64,000 nucleotides of DNA. Source: Nocardiopsis endophytica. Lineage in GTDB: Bacteria; Actinomycetota; Actinomycetes; Streptosporangiales; Streptosporangiaceae. The notes beneath the pieces are model-generated. The model was not told where the DNA came from. It worked only from the letters and a program-made list of their open reading frames with translations, and searched no databases. Positions 51,357 to 59,728 of the stretch are shown here, in pieces. Numbering within the stretch: the stretch's first letter is position 1; each line of letters opens with the position of its first letter. The DNA is taken from positions 1-64,000 of the forward strand of contig NZ_JAQFWQ010000029.1 in assembly GCF_027706725.1 (NCBI RefSeq), given 5' to 3'. Position numbers and translations under genes: made by a program.

Positions 51357-52988
51357 GTGCCCGAACAGCGGCAGGCCGACACTCCGGCGCACACCCCTCC
51401 GCAGCGCCCGCCCTGGTGGCAGCAATGGTGGTTCCGCCTGTCGGCCACCGGACTGGCCCTGGTGCTCGTCGTCTCGGCCGCCTTGTGGGCGGTGCCCCGC
51501 CTGCTGTGCGGCGGTGAGGCCGGCCTGGTCCGGGTCAGCGGCGAGTGCGTGGGGGTGACCGACGGCTCCTACCTGTTCCCCGCCGAGCGCGCCTCGCTCA
51601 CGAACGCCTTCCCCGCCGACGACGCCGGGGCCGACGCGGAGTTCGACCGGTTCGCCGAGGACTTCCGCGAGGTCCAGGAGGGCATCGCCGAGCAGAACGA
51701 GAAGGTCGCCGCCTCCGGCGACGACTACGTCAAGGTGGCCTTCCTCGCCCCGCTCATCCCGCAGGACGACCGCTCCTTCGACCACACCCGGCTGCTGAGC
51801 TCCCTGTGGGGGGTGCTCGCCGCCCAGAAGCGGATCAACGGGTCGCGGGACTTCTACGACCCCGCCTACCCCGCCGTCCAGGTCCTCCTGGCCAACGAGG
51901 GGGACCGCCAGGAGCACTGGCGCCACTCCGCGGAGGAGCTCGTCGCCCTGAGCAGGGACGCCGACCACCCGCTGGTGACGGCCTTCGGGATGCCCCTGAG
52001 CTCGCAGGCCACCCAGGACTCCGTGGCCCTGCTGTCGGAGGCGGGCGTTCCCATGGTGGGCGGGGCGGCGGCCACCGACGAGCTCAACCGGGAGGACGTG
52101 CCCGGCTTCGTCCGCGCCACGCCCGACGTCACCGACTTCACCAAGGCGCTGTCGCGGCACCTGGCCGCGGAGGACCTGGACCGGGCGATGACCGTGTTCG
52201 ACGACGCCGGACTGCAGGAGGGGCCGGACCGCTTCGTCGACTCCCTCCGGGGCGCCTATGCCCGCGACATCCGCGGTGTCGAGCGCCTCAGCCAGCAGCC
52301 CTACACCGGGCAATCGCTGGTCAAGCCGCCCACACCGCGGCTGTTCGCCGGGATCGCGCGCAAGATCTGCAGCGCCGCCCCCGACCTGGTCCTGTTCGCC
52401 GGGCGCACCAACGACCTGGCGGTGTTCGTCGAGTCCTGGGCGGCCGAGGAGCGCGACTGCTCCAACGACGTCGACCTGACCATCGCCTTCATGACCACCG
52501 GGCTGTCGGTCTCCCGCGATGACGCGGTGATGCGCGACCTGGAGGAGGCCGACGCCCGGCTGATCCTGGCCACGACCATCGACCCGGCGTGGACGCGGGG
52601 CGCGGATTCCGCGCCCGAGGGGTACGGCCGGTTCGAGGAGGCGTTCATCGAGGTCGCCGGCGAGGAGGCGCGGCCGACCCTGGTCGACGGGTACGCGGCC
52701 ATGGCCCACGACGCGCTGGCCGTCGCGGCCAAGTCGGTGCGCGCGACCGCCCTGGAGATCCGGGAGAGCGGTGCGCAGGACGAGGGGCTCCCGCTCCCGG
52801 CCATCATCGCCGGGCAGGAGAAGCTCAACACCTCCCCGGAGGACATGGTGGTCGGAGCCGGGGGCACCCTCTCCTACTCCACCGGCGGCGACGGCAGTCC
52901 GGAGGGCAAGCCGATCCCCGTGGTGGAGCTGCCCGCCGACAAGGAGGGGGCGGCCTCGGAGGACTACTACACGACCGGCGGAGACTAG
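51357..52988 (+). CDS. Membrane-tethered periplasmic-binding-type (class I) receptor protein
   Basis: GTG 51357 after AGGAAGGGAAG; 543 residues. One N-terminal membrane helix (about 25-47: FRLSATGLALVLVVSAALWAVPRL) anchors a large extracellular part. That part has the class I periplasmic-binding fold of Leu/Ile/Val and ligand-gated receptor domains: VKVAFLAPLIPQDD, a hinge around PLVTAFGMPLSSQATQDSVALLSEAGVPMVGGAAATDELNREDVPGFVRATPD, DLVLFAGRTNDLAVFVESW, and a C-terminal AMAHDALAVAAKSVRA. No ABC permease or ATPase of import type is nearby, so it is more likely a sensor than a transporter component. Its partner is the preceding NTPase. Confidence 0.8.
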   Translation: MPEQRQADTPAHTPPQRPPWWQQWWFRLSATGLALVLVVSAALWAVPRLLCGGEAGLVRVSGECVGVTDGSYLFPAERASLTNAFPADDAGADAEFDRFAEDFREVQEGIAEQNEKVAASGDDYVKVAFLAPLIPQDDRSFDHTRLLSSLWGVLAAQKRINGSRDFYDPAYPAVQVLLANEGDRQEHWRHSAEELVALSRDADHPLVTAFGMPLSSQATQDSVALLSEAGVPMVGGAAATDELNREDVPGFVRATPDVTDFTKALSRHLAAEDLDRAMTVFDDAGLQEGPDRFVDSLRGAYARDIRGVERLSQQPYTGQSLVKPPTPRLFAGIARKICSAAPDLVLFAGRTNDLAVFVESWAAEERDCSNDVDLTIAFMTTGLSVSRDDAVMRDLEEADARLILATTIDPAWTRGADSAPEGYGRFEEAFIEVAGEEARPTLVDGYAAMAHDALAVAAKSVRATALEIRESGAQDEGLPLPAIIAGQEKLNTSPEDMVVGAGGTLSYSTGGDGSPEGKPIPVVELPADKEGAASEDYYTTGGD

Positions 52989-53035
52989 CCGTTCGGCCGG
53001 GCCGGCCGGGCCGGGGGCTCTGCCAGGATTGCCGC

Positions 53036-53851
53036 GTGCACGACGACGCGACGCCCCCCATCCCCGTGACCGAGCTCGACGCGCCGGTGCGCCGCCCCGA
53101 CGGGCCGGTGCGCGGCGGTGTGCCCGAGCACGGGCGGGTGCCCCGGTACTACGCGGTGCGGACCTCCATCGAGGGGCTGCTGGAGCACATGCCCGAGGGC
53201 GGGCTGCTGCCCACCGAGCGGGAGCTGGCCGAGCGGTTCGGCGCCGCCCGGGAGACGGTGCGCCAGGCGGTCCGCGACCTACTGCTCCAGGGGCGGCTGC
53301 GGCGGCGCGGGCGCGGCACGGCCGTCGCGGGCCCCAAGCTCGCCCAGCCGCTGGCGCTGCGCAGCTACACCGAGGGGGTGCGGCGCGGCGGCCTGGTGCC
53401 CGGGCGGAGCCTGGTGGCGCTGGAGCGGCGGCCGGCCGGGCCGGAGCTGGGGGCGGCGCTGGCCACGGGGGCGGACGCGTCGGTGTGGCACCTGGAGCGG
53501 GTGCTGCTCGCCGACGGGGAGCGGGTGGGGCTGGAGAGCGTCTACCTGCCGGTGGCGCGCTTCCCGAGGCTGGACCGCGACTTCGACCCGGGGGCGTCGT
53601 TCTACGCCTACGCCCGGCAGGAGGCGGGGGTGCGCTTCGGCGCGGCCGAGGAGCGGGTGGAGACCCTGCTGGCGACCCCGCGCGAGGCGCTGCTGGTCGG
53701 TACTCCCCCGGCGCTGCCGATGCTGCTGGTCCACCGGGTGTCGCGGGACACCGGCGGGGTGCCGGTGGAGCGGGTGCGCGCGCTGTACCGGGGCGACCGG
53801 TTCAGCTTCACCGCCGAGCTGCACGCCGCCACCGATATAACGGATCAATAA
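53036..53851 (+). CDS. GntR (HutC/PhnF-type) regulator of the phosphonate cassette
   Basis: GTG 53036; 271 residues. Winged HTH VRTSIEGLLEHMPEGGLLPTERELAERFGAARETVRQAVRDLLLQGRLRRRGRGTAVAG and a UTRA effector domain (LRSYTEGVRRGGLVPGRSL; VWHLERVLLADGERVGLESVYLP; RVSRDTGGVPVERVRALYRGDRFSFTAEL). PhnF-like GntR proteins control phosphonate use. It precedes an amine oxidase and a phosphonatase-like gene on the same strand, with an operator-like GGTCTGGTCCA between. CAGGAT lies six bases before the GTG, so the transcript may be leaderless; no classical ribosome site is visible. Confidence 0.88.
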   Translation: MHDDATPPIPVTELDAPVRRPDGPVRGGVPEHGRVPRYYAVRTSIEGLLEHMPEGGLLPTERELAERFGAARETVRQAVRDLLLQGRLRRRGRGTAVAGPKLAQPLALRSYTEGVRRGGLVPGRSLVALERRPAGPELGAALATGADASVWHLERVLLADGERVGLESVYLPVARFPRLDRDFDPGASFYAYARQEAGVRFGAAEERVETLLATPREALLVGTPPALPMLLVHRVSRDTGGVPVERVRALYRGDRFSFTAELHAATDITDQ

Positions 53852-53853
53852 CG

Positions 53854-53864
53854 GGTCTGGTCCA
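53854..53864. promoter_or_regulatory. GntR-type operator candidate before the amine oxidase gene
   Basis: GGTCTGGTCCA differs at two positions from the GGTCTAGACCA half of HutC/DasR-type sites. It is followed by CAAGATTGCC, and a similar CCAGGATTGCC precedes the GntR gene itself. Confidence 0.4.
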
Positions 53865-53939
53865 AGATTGCCCTCCGGTTCATGCTCCGGTGGGGGCGGT
53901 GTCACGGCCGCACCACCCGGTGCCCGGATCGTCGGGGGC

Positions 53940-55064
53940 ATGAGCATGAGAGTGATCGTCGTCGGAGCGGGCGTCCTCGGGACCATGCACGCCTGGGAGG
54001 CGGTGCGGCGGGGCCATGAGGTGGTGCACCTGGAACGGGAGGCCGAGGCGCGGGGCGCCTCGGTGCGCAATTTCGGGCTGGTGTGGGTCGGCGGGCGCGC
54101 GCCGGGCGCCGAGGTGCGCACCGCTCTGCGCGCCCGCGCGCTGTGGGAGGCCATCGGCGCGCAGGTGCCGGGTGTGGGCTTCCGGTCCGGGGGATCGCTG
54201 ACCGTGGTGCGCGACGAGGAGGAGCGCGCCGTCGCCGAGCAGGCGCTGGAGCTGCCCGACGCCGCCGAGCGGGGGCTGGAGTGGCTGGAGCCGGACCGCG
54301 TGCGCGCGGCCAACCCCGCACTGCGCGGGAAGATGCTCGGCGCGCTGCGGTGCGAGCGGGACGCGGCCGTGGAGTCCCGGGTGGCGCTTCCCGCGCTCCG
54401 CGCCGAGCTGGAGCGCAGCGGCCGCTACACCTTCCTGCCGGGGCACGAGGCGCGTTCGGCCGACCGGGGGCGGGTGCGCGACGACCGCGGCCGCGAGCAC
54501 GCCGGGGACGCGGTGGTGCTGGCCACGGGGGCGGCGCTGTCGGGGCTGGTGCGCGAGCTGGCCCCGGACCTGCCGGTGCGCAGGGTGCGCCTGCAGATGA
54601 TGCAGACCGGGCCGCTCGGCGACGCGCTGACCACCTCGGTCGCCGACGCCGACAGCTTCCGCTACTACCCGGCCTACGCCGGGCCGGCGCTGGAGGCGCT
54701 GCGGGAGGAGCGGCCGCAGCCCCCGGTGGCCGCGGCCGAGCGGATGCAGCTGCTGATGGTGCAGCGGCTGGACGGCGGGCTGACCATCGGCGACACGCAC
54801 GAGTACGAGGAGCCGTTCGCCTTCGACGTGCGCGAGGCCCCCTACGACCACCTGGCGTGCACCGCCGAGGAGCTGCTGGGCCGGCCGCTGCCGCGGGTGG
54901 AGCGCCGGTGGGCCGGGGTGTACGCCCAGTGCACGGAGCCGGGCCGGGTGGTGCACCGCTCGCGGGCCGCCGAGGACGTGTGGCTGGTGACCGGGCCCGG
55001 CGGGCGCGGAATGACCTGTGCCCCGGCGATCGCCGAGGACACGGCCGACGAGCTGGGATGGTGA
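53940..55064 (+). CDS. FAD-dependent amine oxidase of the phosphonate-associated (TIGR03364-like) family
   Basis: The start MSMRVIVVGAGVLGTMHAWEAVRRGHEVVHLERE is at ATG 53940 (GGGGGC upstream; ATG 53946 possible). 374 residues with the DAO-type FAD motif, SVRNFGLVWVGGR, GGSLTVVRDEEE and the C-terminal VTGPGGRGMTCAPAIAED. The combination with a phosphonatase-like HAD and PhnF-type regulator is known for a family proposed to oxidise aminoethylphosphonate or its N-methyl derivatives to phosphonoacetaldehyde. The next gene overlaps by GTGA and would then cleave the C-P bond. The assignment depends on memory of the family and the neighbours, not on catalytic residues. Confidence 0.8.
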   Translation: MSMRVIVVGAGVLGTMHAWEAVRRGHEVVHLEREAEARGASVRNFGLVWVGGRAPGAEVRTALRARALWEAIGAQVPGVGFRSGGSLTVVRDEEERAVAEQALELPDAAERGLEWLEPDRVRAANPALRGKMLGALRCERDAAVESRVALPALRAELERSGRYTFLPGHEARSADRGRVRDDRGREHAGDAVVLATGAALSGLVRELAPDLPVRRVRLQMMQTGPLGDALTTSVADADSFRYYPAYAGPALEALREERPQPPVAAAERMQLLMVQRLDGGLTIGDTHEYEEPFAFDVREAPYDHLACTAEELLGRPLPRVERRWAGVYAQCTEPGRVVHRSRAAEDVWLVTGPGGRGMTCAPAIAEDTADELGW

Positions 55065-55780
55065 CCCGGATGCGAAGCGATAGCAGCGCGCCCCCGCGCA
55101 CCGTCCGCCTGGTGGTGTGCGACATGGCCGGGACGACGGTGGCCGACGAGGGGCTGGTCGAGCACGCCTTCGACGCCGCGGCGCGGGAGGCGGGGGTCGT
55201 CCCGGGCGGCGAGGAGCACGCACGGATGCGCGCGTACGTGCGGGCGACCATGGGCGCCTCGAAGATCACGGTGTTCCGCGACCTGTTCGGCGACGAGGAC
55301 CGGGCCCAGACCGCGAACGCGGCGTTCGAGCGGGCCTATGCCGAGGCGGTCGGCCAGGGCCGCTGCTCCCCCGTGCCGGGGGCCGAGGAGGCGATGGCCC
55401 GGCTCCGGTCGGAGGGCAGGGCGGTGGTGCTGACCACGGGGTTCGCACCGGCCACCCGGGACGCGATCGTGGACGCGCTGGGCTGGCGCGACCGGGTGGA
55501 CGGCGCCTTGAGCCCGGCGGACGCGGGCCGCGGGCGCCCGTATCCGGACCTGGTGCTGGCGGCGCTGCTGCGCACCGCCGCGGCCGACGCGGTGGACGAG
55601 GTGGCGGTGGTGGGCGACACCCGCTCCGACATCACGACCGGCAAAAGGGCCGGGGCGGGGCTGGTGGCCGGGGTGCTGACCGGGGCCCACGGCGAGGAGG
55701 AGCTCAGCGAGGCCGGAGCCGACGCCGTTCTGGATTCGGTGGCGGACCTGCCGGACCTGCTCCGGGATCGGGGACGGTAA
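55061..55780 (+). CDS. Phosphonatase-like HAD hydrolase (PhnX-like)
   Basis: GTG 55061 overlaps the preceding stop (ATG 55058 and 55070 are alternatives); 239 residues. HAD motif I is VVCDMAGTTVADEG with nucleophile D21 and the AGTT variant specific for phosphonoacetaldehyde hydrolase-type enzymes. K68 in MGASKITVFRDLF lies where PhnX has its Schiff-base Lys. Motif II is VVLTTGF, motif III/IV GRGRPYPDLVLAALL and VAVVGDTRSDITTGKRAGAG. It should hydrolyse phosphonoacetaldehyde or a homologue to aldehyde and phosphate. It completes the three-gene cassette and is closed by a hairpin 28 bases after the stop. Confidence 0.85.
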   Translation: MTRMRSDSSAPPRTVRLVVCDMAGTTVADEGLVEHAFDAAAREAGVVPGGEEHARMRAYVRATMGASKITVFRDLFGDEDRAQTANAAFERAYAEAVGQGRCSPVPGAEEAMARLRSEGRAVVLTTGFAPATRDAIVDALGWRDRVDGALSPADAGRGRPYPDLVLAALLRTAAADAVDEVAVVGDTRSDITTGKRAGAGLVAGVLTGAHGEEELSEAGADAVLDSVADLPDLLRDRGR

Positions 55781-55808
55781 GGGCCGGCGCGGATGGGCGG
55801 GCGCGCTG

Positions 55809-55874
55809 GTGTTGATCTCGGGGAAGTCGGGCTTATCGTGTCCGGTTCAACCCCGTGTTTCCCGAGATCAACAC
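55809..55874. repeat. Hairpin element 5, inverted relative of elements 3 and 4
   Basis: GTGTTGATCTCGGGGAAG at the left and CCCGAGATCAACAC at the right form a 66-base imperfect palindrome. Read on the minus strand its central part, GAACCGGACACGAT, matches the loop of element 3 (AAACGGACACGA). Here it lies just after the phosphonatase gene and could also terminate that operon. Confidence 0.85.
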
Positions 55875-56164
55875 GGTAAGGCCCCGGACCTCACCCATGG
55901 CGAACGGCGGCGGCCCGGGGGCTCCCCCAAGCCCCGGACCGCCGCCGTTTTGGGAGGTCCACCCACGTGCACACTCCCGAAACCCCCCTCAAGGCACGGG
56001 CGCGGGCGGACAGGGTCCGCGTCGGCGGGCGGAGGCCGCATTCCCGGCTCCGGCCGGTACTCCCCCTCCGAGCGCTCCGCGCGCGCCGACGGATGACAGT
56101 CCATCAACCACCGCACCCACCTCGCAAACGTTGCAGCGGGTTGCAGCGGGGTGACGCATTGTCG
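55875..56164. other. Intergenic region between the phosphonate cassette and GAF regulator
   Basis: 290 bases without a supported gene. It contains several conflicting short frames of Pro/Arg-rich translation. A GCAGCGGGTTGCAGCGGG direct duplication sits near 56133-56150, close to the end of the minus-strand regulator. Confidence 0.4.
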
Positions 56165-57469
56165 TTAGGGGGCCGCGCCCCGTCCCGCCGCCTCCGCACG
56201 GGCGGCCCGGATCTCCGGGGCCTGCGAGGCGGGCAGCGCGCACGGGTCGTCCGCCCCCCGCACCCGCACGTCGACGCGCTCGCTGAACCGGTACGGGCGG
56301 CTCTCCAGCAGCCCGCCGAGGTGGCGGCGCAGCCGGGACATCTCCGCCCGCACCGTCACCAGCCGGTCCGGCGCCCCGAACAGGGCCTGCGACAGCTCCG
56401 CCGCGCTGCACCCCTGGCGGCGCCGCGCCAGGACGAACAGCACCTCGGCATGGCGCACGGTCAGCCGGTGCGACCAGCTCCCGCTCGGCCCGCTCACCGA
56501 CAGCTCCGGCCCCCGCAGGTCGAGCACGGCCTGCGACGCCGGGGCGCCCTCGCGCGCGCTGGGGCGCACCAGCCACCCGCCCGGAAGCGGCTCCAGCCGG
56601 CACTCCCCCAGGTTCGGGATCCACGCCGCGTTCCCGTCCACCCGGCGGGGCAGCAGCACGCGGCGCGCCGGCTCGGTCCCGGTGACCGCCGCGGTCCACC
56701 CGTTCTCGTCGACCACCAGGGCCGGACCGGCCATGCCCGCCAGCAGCGGCGCCGCCACCGCGCGCAGCCGCTCCAGGTTGGCGTCGTGCCGGCTGCGCAG
56801 GTGCGACTCGGCCAGCCGGGCCACCGCGTTGACCAGCGCCAGGGTGGAGGCGTGCGCGGTCGCGGCGGGCCCGGTCACGTCGATCGCCCCGATCACCCGC
56901 CCGTCACGGGGGTCGCGCACCGGCGCGCAGGCGCAGGTGAGCCGGTGCAGGCCGCGCACGTAGTGCTCGGCCGAGTACACCTGGACGGGCCGCCCCACCA
57001 CCAGCGCGGTGCCGATGGCGTTGGTGCCGGTGGAGCCCTCGTCCCAGGCCGCCCCCTCCACCAGCCCGGCGCTGTCGGCCAGGCGGCGCATGTCCCGCGC
57101 CCCGTCCCGCCACAGGATGAAGCCGCGCGGATCGGTGACGAGCATGACGTGCCCGGCCTCCTCCCGGGCGCCCAGCAGCGCCGAGCCGACCAGCGGGAGC
57201 ACCTCCTCCAACGGGTTGTCCCCGCGCTCCCGGTCGACCTCCTCGCCGCGCAGGCTCGGCACGGGGCGCCCGCTGTCGGGGTCGACCCCGTACCGGCGCA
57301 CCCGCTCCCAGGAGTCCTCGATGACCGGGCGCGGCGGCACCGGCGGCCGCCCCCCGGTCAGCGCCGCCTCGTGCACGCGCCGCAGAAGGCGCGCATGGCG
57401 CTGCGGGTCCGCGCCGGCGGGCAGTGCGATGTCGAGCCGTTCCTCCCCCACGGTGGTGTCCCTCCCCAT
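56165..57469 (-). CDS. GAF-domain transcriptional regulator (AcoR/DhaR-like N-terminus, no AAA+ domain)
   Basis: The frame opens to 57508; the ATG ending at 57469 is used since GGGGAGG precedes it at 12 nt (434 residues). The N-terminal half matches AcoR/DhaR-type sensors: RPVIEDSWERVRRYGVDPDSGR, the GAF segment GAAWDEGSTGTNAIGTALVVGRPVQVYSAEHYV, and DVTGPAATAHASTLALV. The C-terminal half has no sigma-54 AAA+ motifs. Instead it ends in a winged-helix-like segment (LTVRHAEVLFVLARRRQGCSAAELSQALFG, then VRAEMSRLRRHLGGLLESRPYRF). This is the shortened form widespread in actinomycetes. It may regulate an alcohol or acetoin dehydrogenase elsewhere. Confidence 0.82.
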   Translation of the reverse strand: MGRDTTVGEERLDIALPAGADPQRHARLLRRVHEAALTGGRPPVPPRPVIEDSWERVRRYGVDPDSGRPVPSLRGEEVDRERGDNPLEEVLPLVGSALLGAREEAGHVMLVTDPRGFILWRDGARDMRRLADSAGLVEGAAWDEGSTGTNAIGTALVVGRPVQVYSAEHYVRGLHRLTCACAPVRDPRDGRVIGAIDVTGPAATAHASTLALVNAVARLAESHLRSRHDANLERLRAVAAPLLAGMAGPALVVDENGWTAAVTGTEPARRVLLPRRVDGNAAWIPNLGECRLEPLPGGWLVRPSAREGAPASQAVLDLRGPELSVSGPSGSWSHRLTVRHAEVLFVLARRRQGCSAAELSQALFGAPDRLVTVRAEMSRLRRHLGGLLESRPYRFSERVDVRVRGADDPCALPASQAPEIRAARAEAAGRGAAP

Positions 57470-57814
57470 CGTTGCGGCCGCCTCCCCTGCGCCCGCTCCG
57501 GAGCACACATCCTTATCAGGAGGAAGGCGCGCGGCAACCCTGGGACCGGGCCGGAATGCGGGTCGGTGCGCGGGACGCCCCGGCGCCGCCGATCCCTTAG
57601 CCCGCGGCGCCTGCGGGACGACGGAACGGCGGCGCTGCCGCTAGAGGGCGCGAAGCGATCCGGCCGATCACATGTTTCCCCCTGCGACCTGGGACTTTGC
57701 CGGACCGTTCCGTACTCGTTGCCCTCTCTTGCGCCGGCCCGCCCGTGGCGGACGGTGAGCGCGCGTGCGGTGTGCGTGATAGTGGCTGCACGCCCAGTCG
57801 CCTGAGGTGAGGGA
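57470..57814. promoter_or_regulatory. Divergent upstream region between the GAF regulator and a lipoprotein
   Basis: 345 bases. Near 57500-57525 a TATCAGGAGGAAGG run is seen, and at 57690-57720 TTTGCCGGACCGTTCCG; neither gives a safe promoter call. No gene found. Confidence 0.35.
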
Positions 57815-58369
57815 GTGGACCCTGTGCAGATGCGGCCCCGCCGACCCCGTCCCCTCGCGGCCGTCTTCGCCGCCGCCGTCGCCGTCCTCGGGGCGGCGGC
57901 CGGGTGCGGTGCCGACGAGGAGCTCGCCACCGCGCGCGCGGCCGCGGGCGACCTGTCGGCGTCGATGCTGCGCGCGCAGGCCGAGGACGCGTTCTCCCGC
58001 AAGGGCCACCCCATCGCCGGACGCCTGGAGTGCTCCGCCGACACCGGTTCCGACGACGCCGACACGGTGCGCCTGGCCTGCACCGGCATGACCCGCGACG
58101 AGGAGCAGGCCGAGGTCTCCGGCCGGATGGGGTACGCCGCGGTGGCGGGCAGGGAGGACGGCGACGACGGCCTGCCCGGGCGCTTCGTGGGCCGCGTCGG
58201 GGGCGACCAGGTCTTCGTGGTGACCTGCTTCGACTGCAAGCCCAGCCCGGTCGTCGGCAAGGACGGCGGCGGGGGCTCCGAGGCGGACGCCGACAAGGAC
58301 ACCGGCAAGGACGCCGGCAAGGACGCGAAGAAGGACACGGACGAGGACGCCGGTTCGGGCGGCGGGTAG
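57815..58369 (+). CDS. Small actinomycete lipoprotein with charged repetitive tail
   Basis: GTG 57815, preceded by a GAGGTGAGGGA sequence; 184 residues. Arg-rich N-terminus, hydrophobic core and lipobox AAGC (VAVLGAAAGCGADEE) mark it as a lipid-anchored exported protein. A folded domain of about 115 residues contains three further Cys (RLECSADTG, LACTGMT, TCFDCKPS), which may pair in disulfides. The last 40 residues are a low-complexity Asp/Lys repeat (DKDTGKDAGKDAKKDTDEDAG). The fold resembles small DUF4333-like exported domains, but I am not certain. Function unknown. Confidence 0.72.
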   Translation: MDPVQMRPRRPRPLAAVFAAAVAVLGAAAGCGADEELATARAAAGDLSASMLRAQAEDAFSRKGHPIAGRLECSADTGSDDADTVRLACTGMTRDEEQAEVSGRMGYAAVAGREDGDDGLPGRFVGRVGGDQVFVVTCFDCKPSPVVGKDGGGGSEADADKDTGKDAGKDAKKDTDEDAGSGGG

Positions 58370-58381
58370 GCACTCGGAGAG

Positions 58382-58405
58382 GGCCGCGCCGGGGGCGGCG
58401 CGGCC
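58382..58405 (+). terminator. Short GC hairpin after the lipoprotein gene
   Basis: GGCCGCGCC (58382-58390) pairs exactly with 58397-58405 across GGGGGC. It could reduce read-through into the HAD gene. Confidence 0.5.
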
Positions 58406-58431
58406 GACGACCGATCCCCCCGAGGAGCGCC

Positions 58432-59124
58432 ATGCCCGTCCCCCGGCCGTCCGCGTTCGCCTTCGACCTCTTCGACACCCTGGTCCCCCTGGAACCGCTG
58501 GAATGGCGCCTGCGCGAGGTGGGCGTGCCGCGCGTGCTGATGCGGCGCTGGTGGGACCACCTCCTCCGGGACGGATTCGCGCTCGCGGCGGCGGGCGGCT
58601 CCGCCCCGTTCCGGCGGGTGGCCCGGAGCGCGCTCGCCGACATCACCGGCCACCAGGTGGCCGGGGCGGCGGCCGACTCGGTGGTCGAGGCCTTGTCCGA
58701 GCTGGAGCCCCGGCCGGATGCGGCCCAGGCCCTCCGCGCGGCGCGCACGGGCGGGGCGCCGCGGGTGGTGGTGCTGGACAACGCCGACGCCGCGACGGTG
58801 CGGGCGCTGCTGGAGCGCGGCGGGTGTGCCGACCTGGTGGACGGGGTGGTGGAGGCCGGGTCGGCCGGCGCCTGGAAGCCGGCCGCGGCCCCCTACCGGG
58901 CGGCGGCCGAGGCGTGCGGGGCCCCTCCCACGCGGACGGCGCTGGTGACCGCCCACGCCTGGGACGTCCACGGCGCGAACGCGGCGGGGCTGTCCACGGC
59001 CTGGACCTCCCACCTGGAGCGGCGGTTCCCGGAGATGTTCTCGTCCCCCGACGCGTCGGGGGAGTCCCCGGTGGAGGCGGTGGAGGCCCTGCTGTCCGGG
59101 GAGGGGCACGTTCCCGCGGAGTGA
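58432..59124 (+). CDS. HAD-superfamily hydrolase (haloacid dehalogenase type II-like)
   Basis: ATG 58432 after GAGGAGC; 230 residues. Motif I FAFDLFDTLVPLE supplies the nucleophile Asp. Motif II is VVVLDNADAAT, with Asn in the place of the usual Ser/Thr. Motif III is the Lys in GAWKPAAAPYRAA and motif IV ALVTAHAWDVHGANAAGLSTAW, the variant A-H-x-W-D of L-2-haloacid dehalogenases. A cap domain lies between motifs I and II. The dehalogenase-type motif IV suggests a 2-haloacid or similar small substrate. No obvious partner gene. Confidence 0.8.
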   Translation: MPVPRPSAFAFDLFDTLVPLEPLEWRLREVGVPRVLMRRWWDHLLRDGFALAAAGGSAPFRRVARSALADITGHQVAGAAADSVVEALSELEPRPDAAQALRAARTGGAPRVVVLDNADAATVRALLERGGCADLVDGVVEAGSAGAWKPAAAPYRAAAEACGAPPTRTALVTAHAWDVHGANAAGLSTAWTSHLERRFPEMFSSPDASGESPVEAVEALLSGEGHVPAE

Positions 59125-59146
59125 GGGCACAGGGGCGATGAGGCGA

Positions 59147-59186
59147 TACTTTCCTCTCCGACAAGTACTTGCCAGAATGGAAAGTA
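59147..59186. promoter_or_regulatory. Nested inverted repeats upstream of the membrane protein-regulator pair
   Basis: TACTTTCC (59147-59154) is the exact complement of GGAAAGTA (59179-59186), and the palindrome CAAGTACTTG (59162-59171) lies in between. Two related words AAGTACTTGCC and AAGTAGTTGCC also occur. The array is suitable for the winged-helix regulator encoded downstream. Confidence 0.6.
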
Positions 59187-59233
59187 GTTGCCATGATGGA
59201 AACACCAATCCCCGATGAGGAGGAGGATCCGCC

Positions 59234-59728
59234 ATGGAAGGGGCGATGGACGGGACACCGGGCGGCGCGGGCCGCGCGGACATCGGCCGGGAGGAGGCCG
59301 CGGCCTCGCTCGCCGCGGCCGAGGGCGCCGCCGCGAAGATGCGCCGGAAGGCGTCCTCATACGCGGTCTACTGCGCGGTCTACGGCACGGTCATCCCTGT
59401 GTGCACGGCCGCGATCGGCCTGGGGCCCTTCCTGCTCGGGCTGGAGAGCGCGCTCCCGGTCGTGTTCACGACAACGGCCGTGATGCTCGGGGTGATCCTG
59501 GCGCTCGTCATCTACATGGTCACCCGGCCGGTGACGGGCACCTGGTTCCTCCGTGCGCACACGGCCACGATGACGGCCTGGGGCGTCCTGTACGGCGTGA
59601 CGATGATCGTCGGCATGACCGCCTTCCGTGGCGAACCCGCCTGGTGGATCCCGATGTCGATCGCGACCGCGCTCCCGTTCGCCGCCACGATCGTGTGGAT
59701 CCTGCGCATGAACCGGAGGGACCGGTGA
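59234..59728 (+). CDS. Small membrane protein of unknown function
   Basis: ATG 59234 after GGAGGAGGA; 164 residues. About 40 cytoplasmic residues are followed by four membrane helices (about 45-65, 70-95, 108-128, 133-155) and a basic C-terminus (LRMNRRDR). The topology resembles membrane partners encoded with PadR or MarR-like regulators in actinomycetes, often of the ABC-transporter-less type. It overlaps the regulator gene by GTGA, so the two are co-expressed. Confidence 0.75.
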   Translation: MEGAMDGTPGGAGRADIGREEAAASLAAAEGAAAKMRRKASSYAVYCAVYGTVIPVCTAAIGLGPFLLGLESALPVVFTTTAVMLGVILALVIYMVTRPVTGTWFLRAHTATMTAWGVLYGVTMIVGMTAFRGEPAWWIPMSIATALPFAATIVWILRMNRRDR

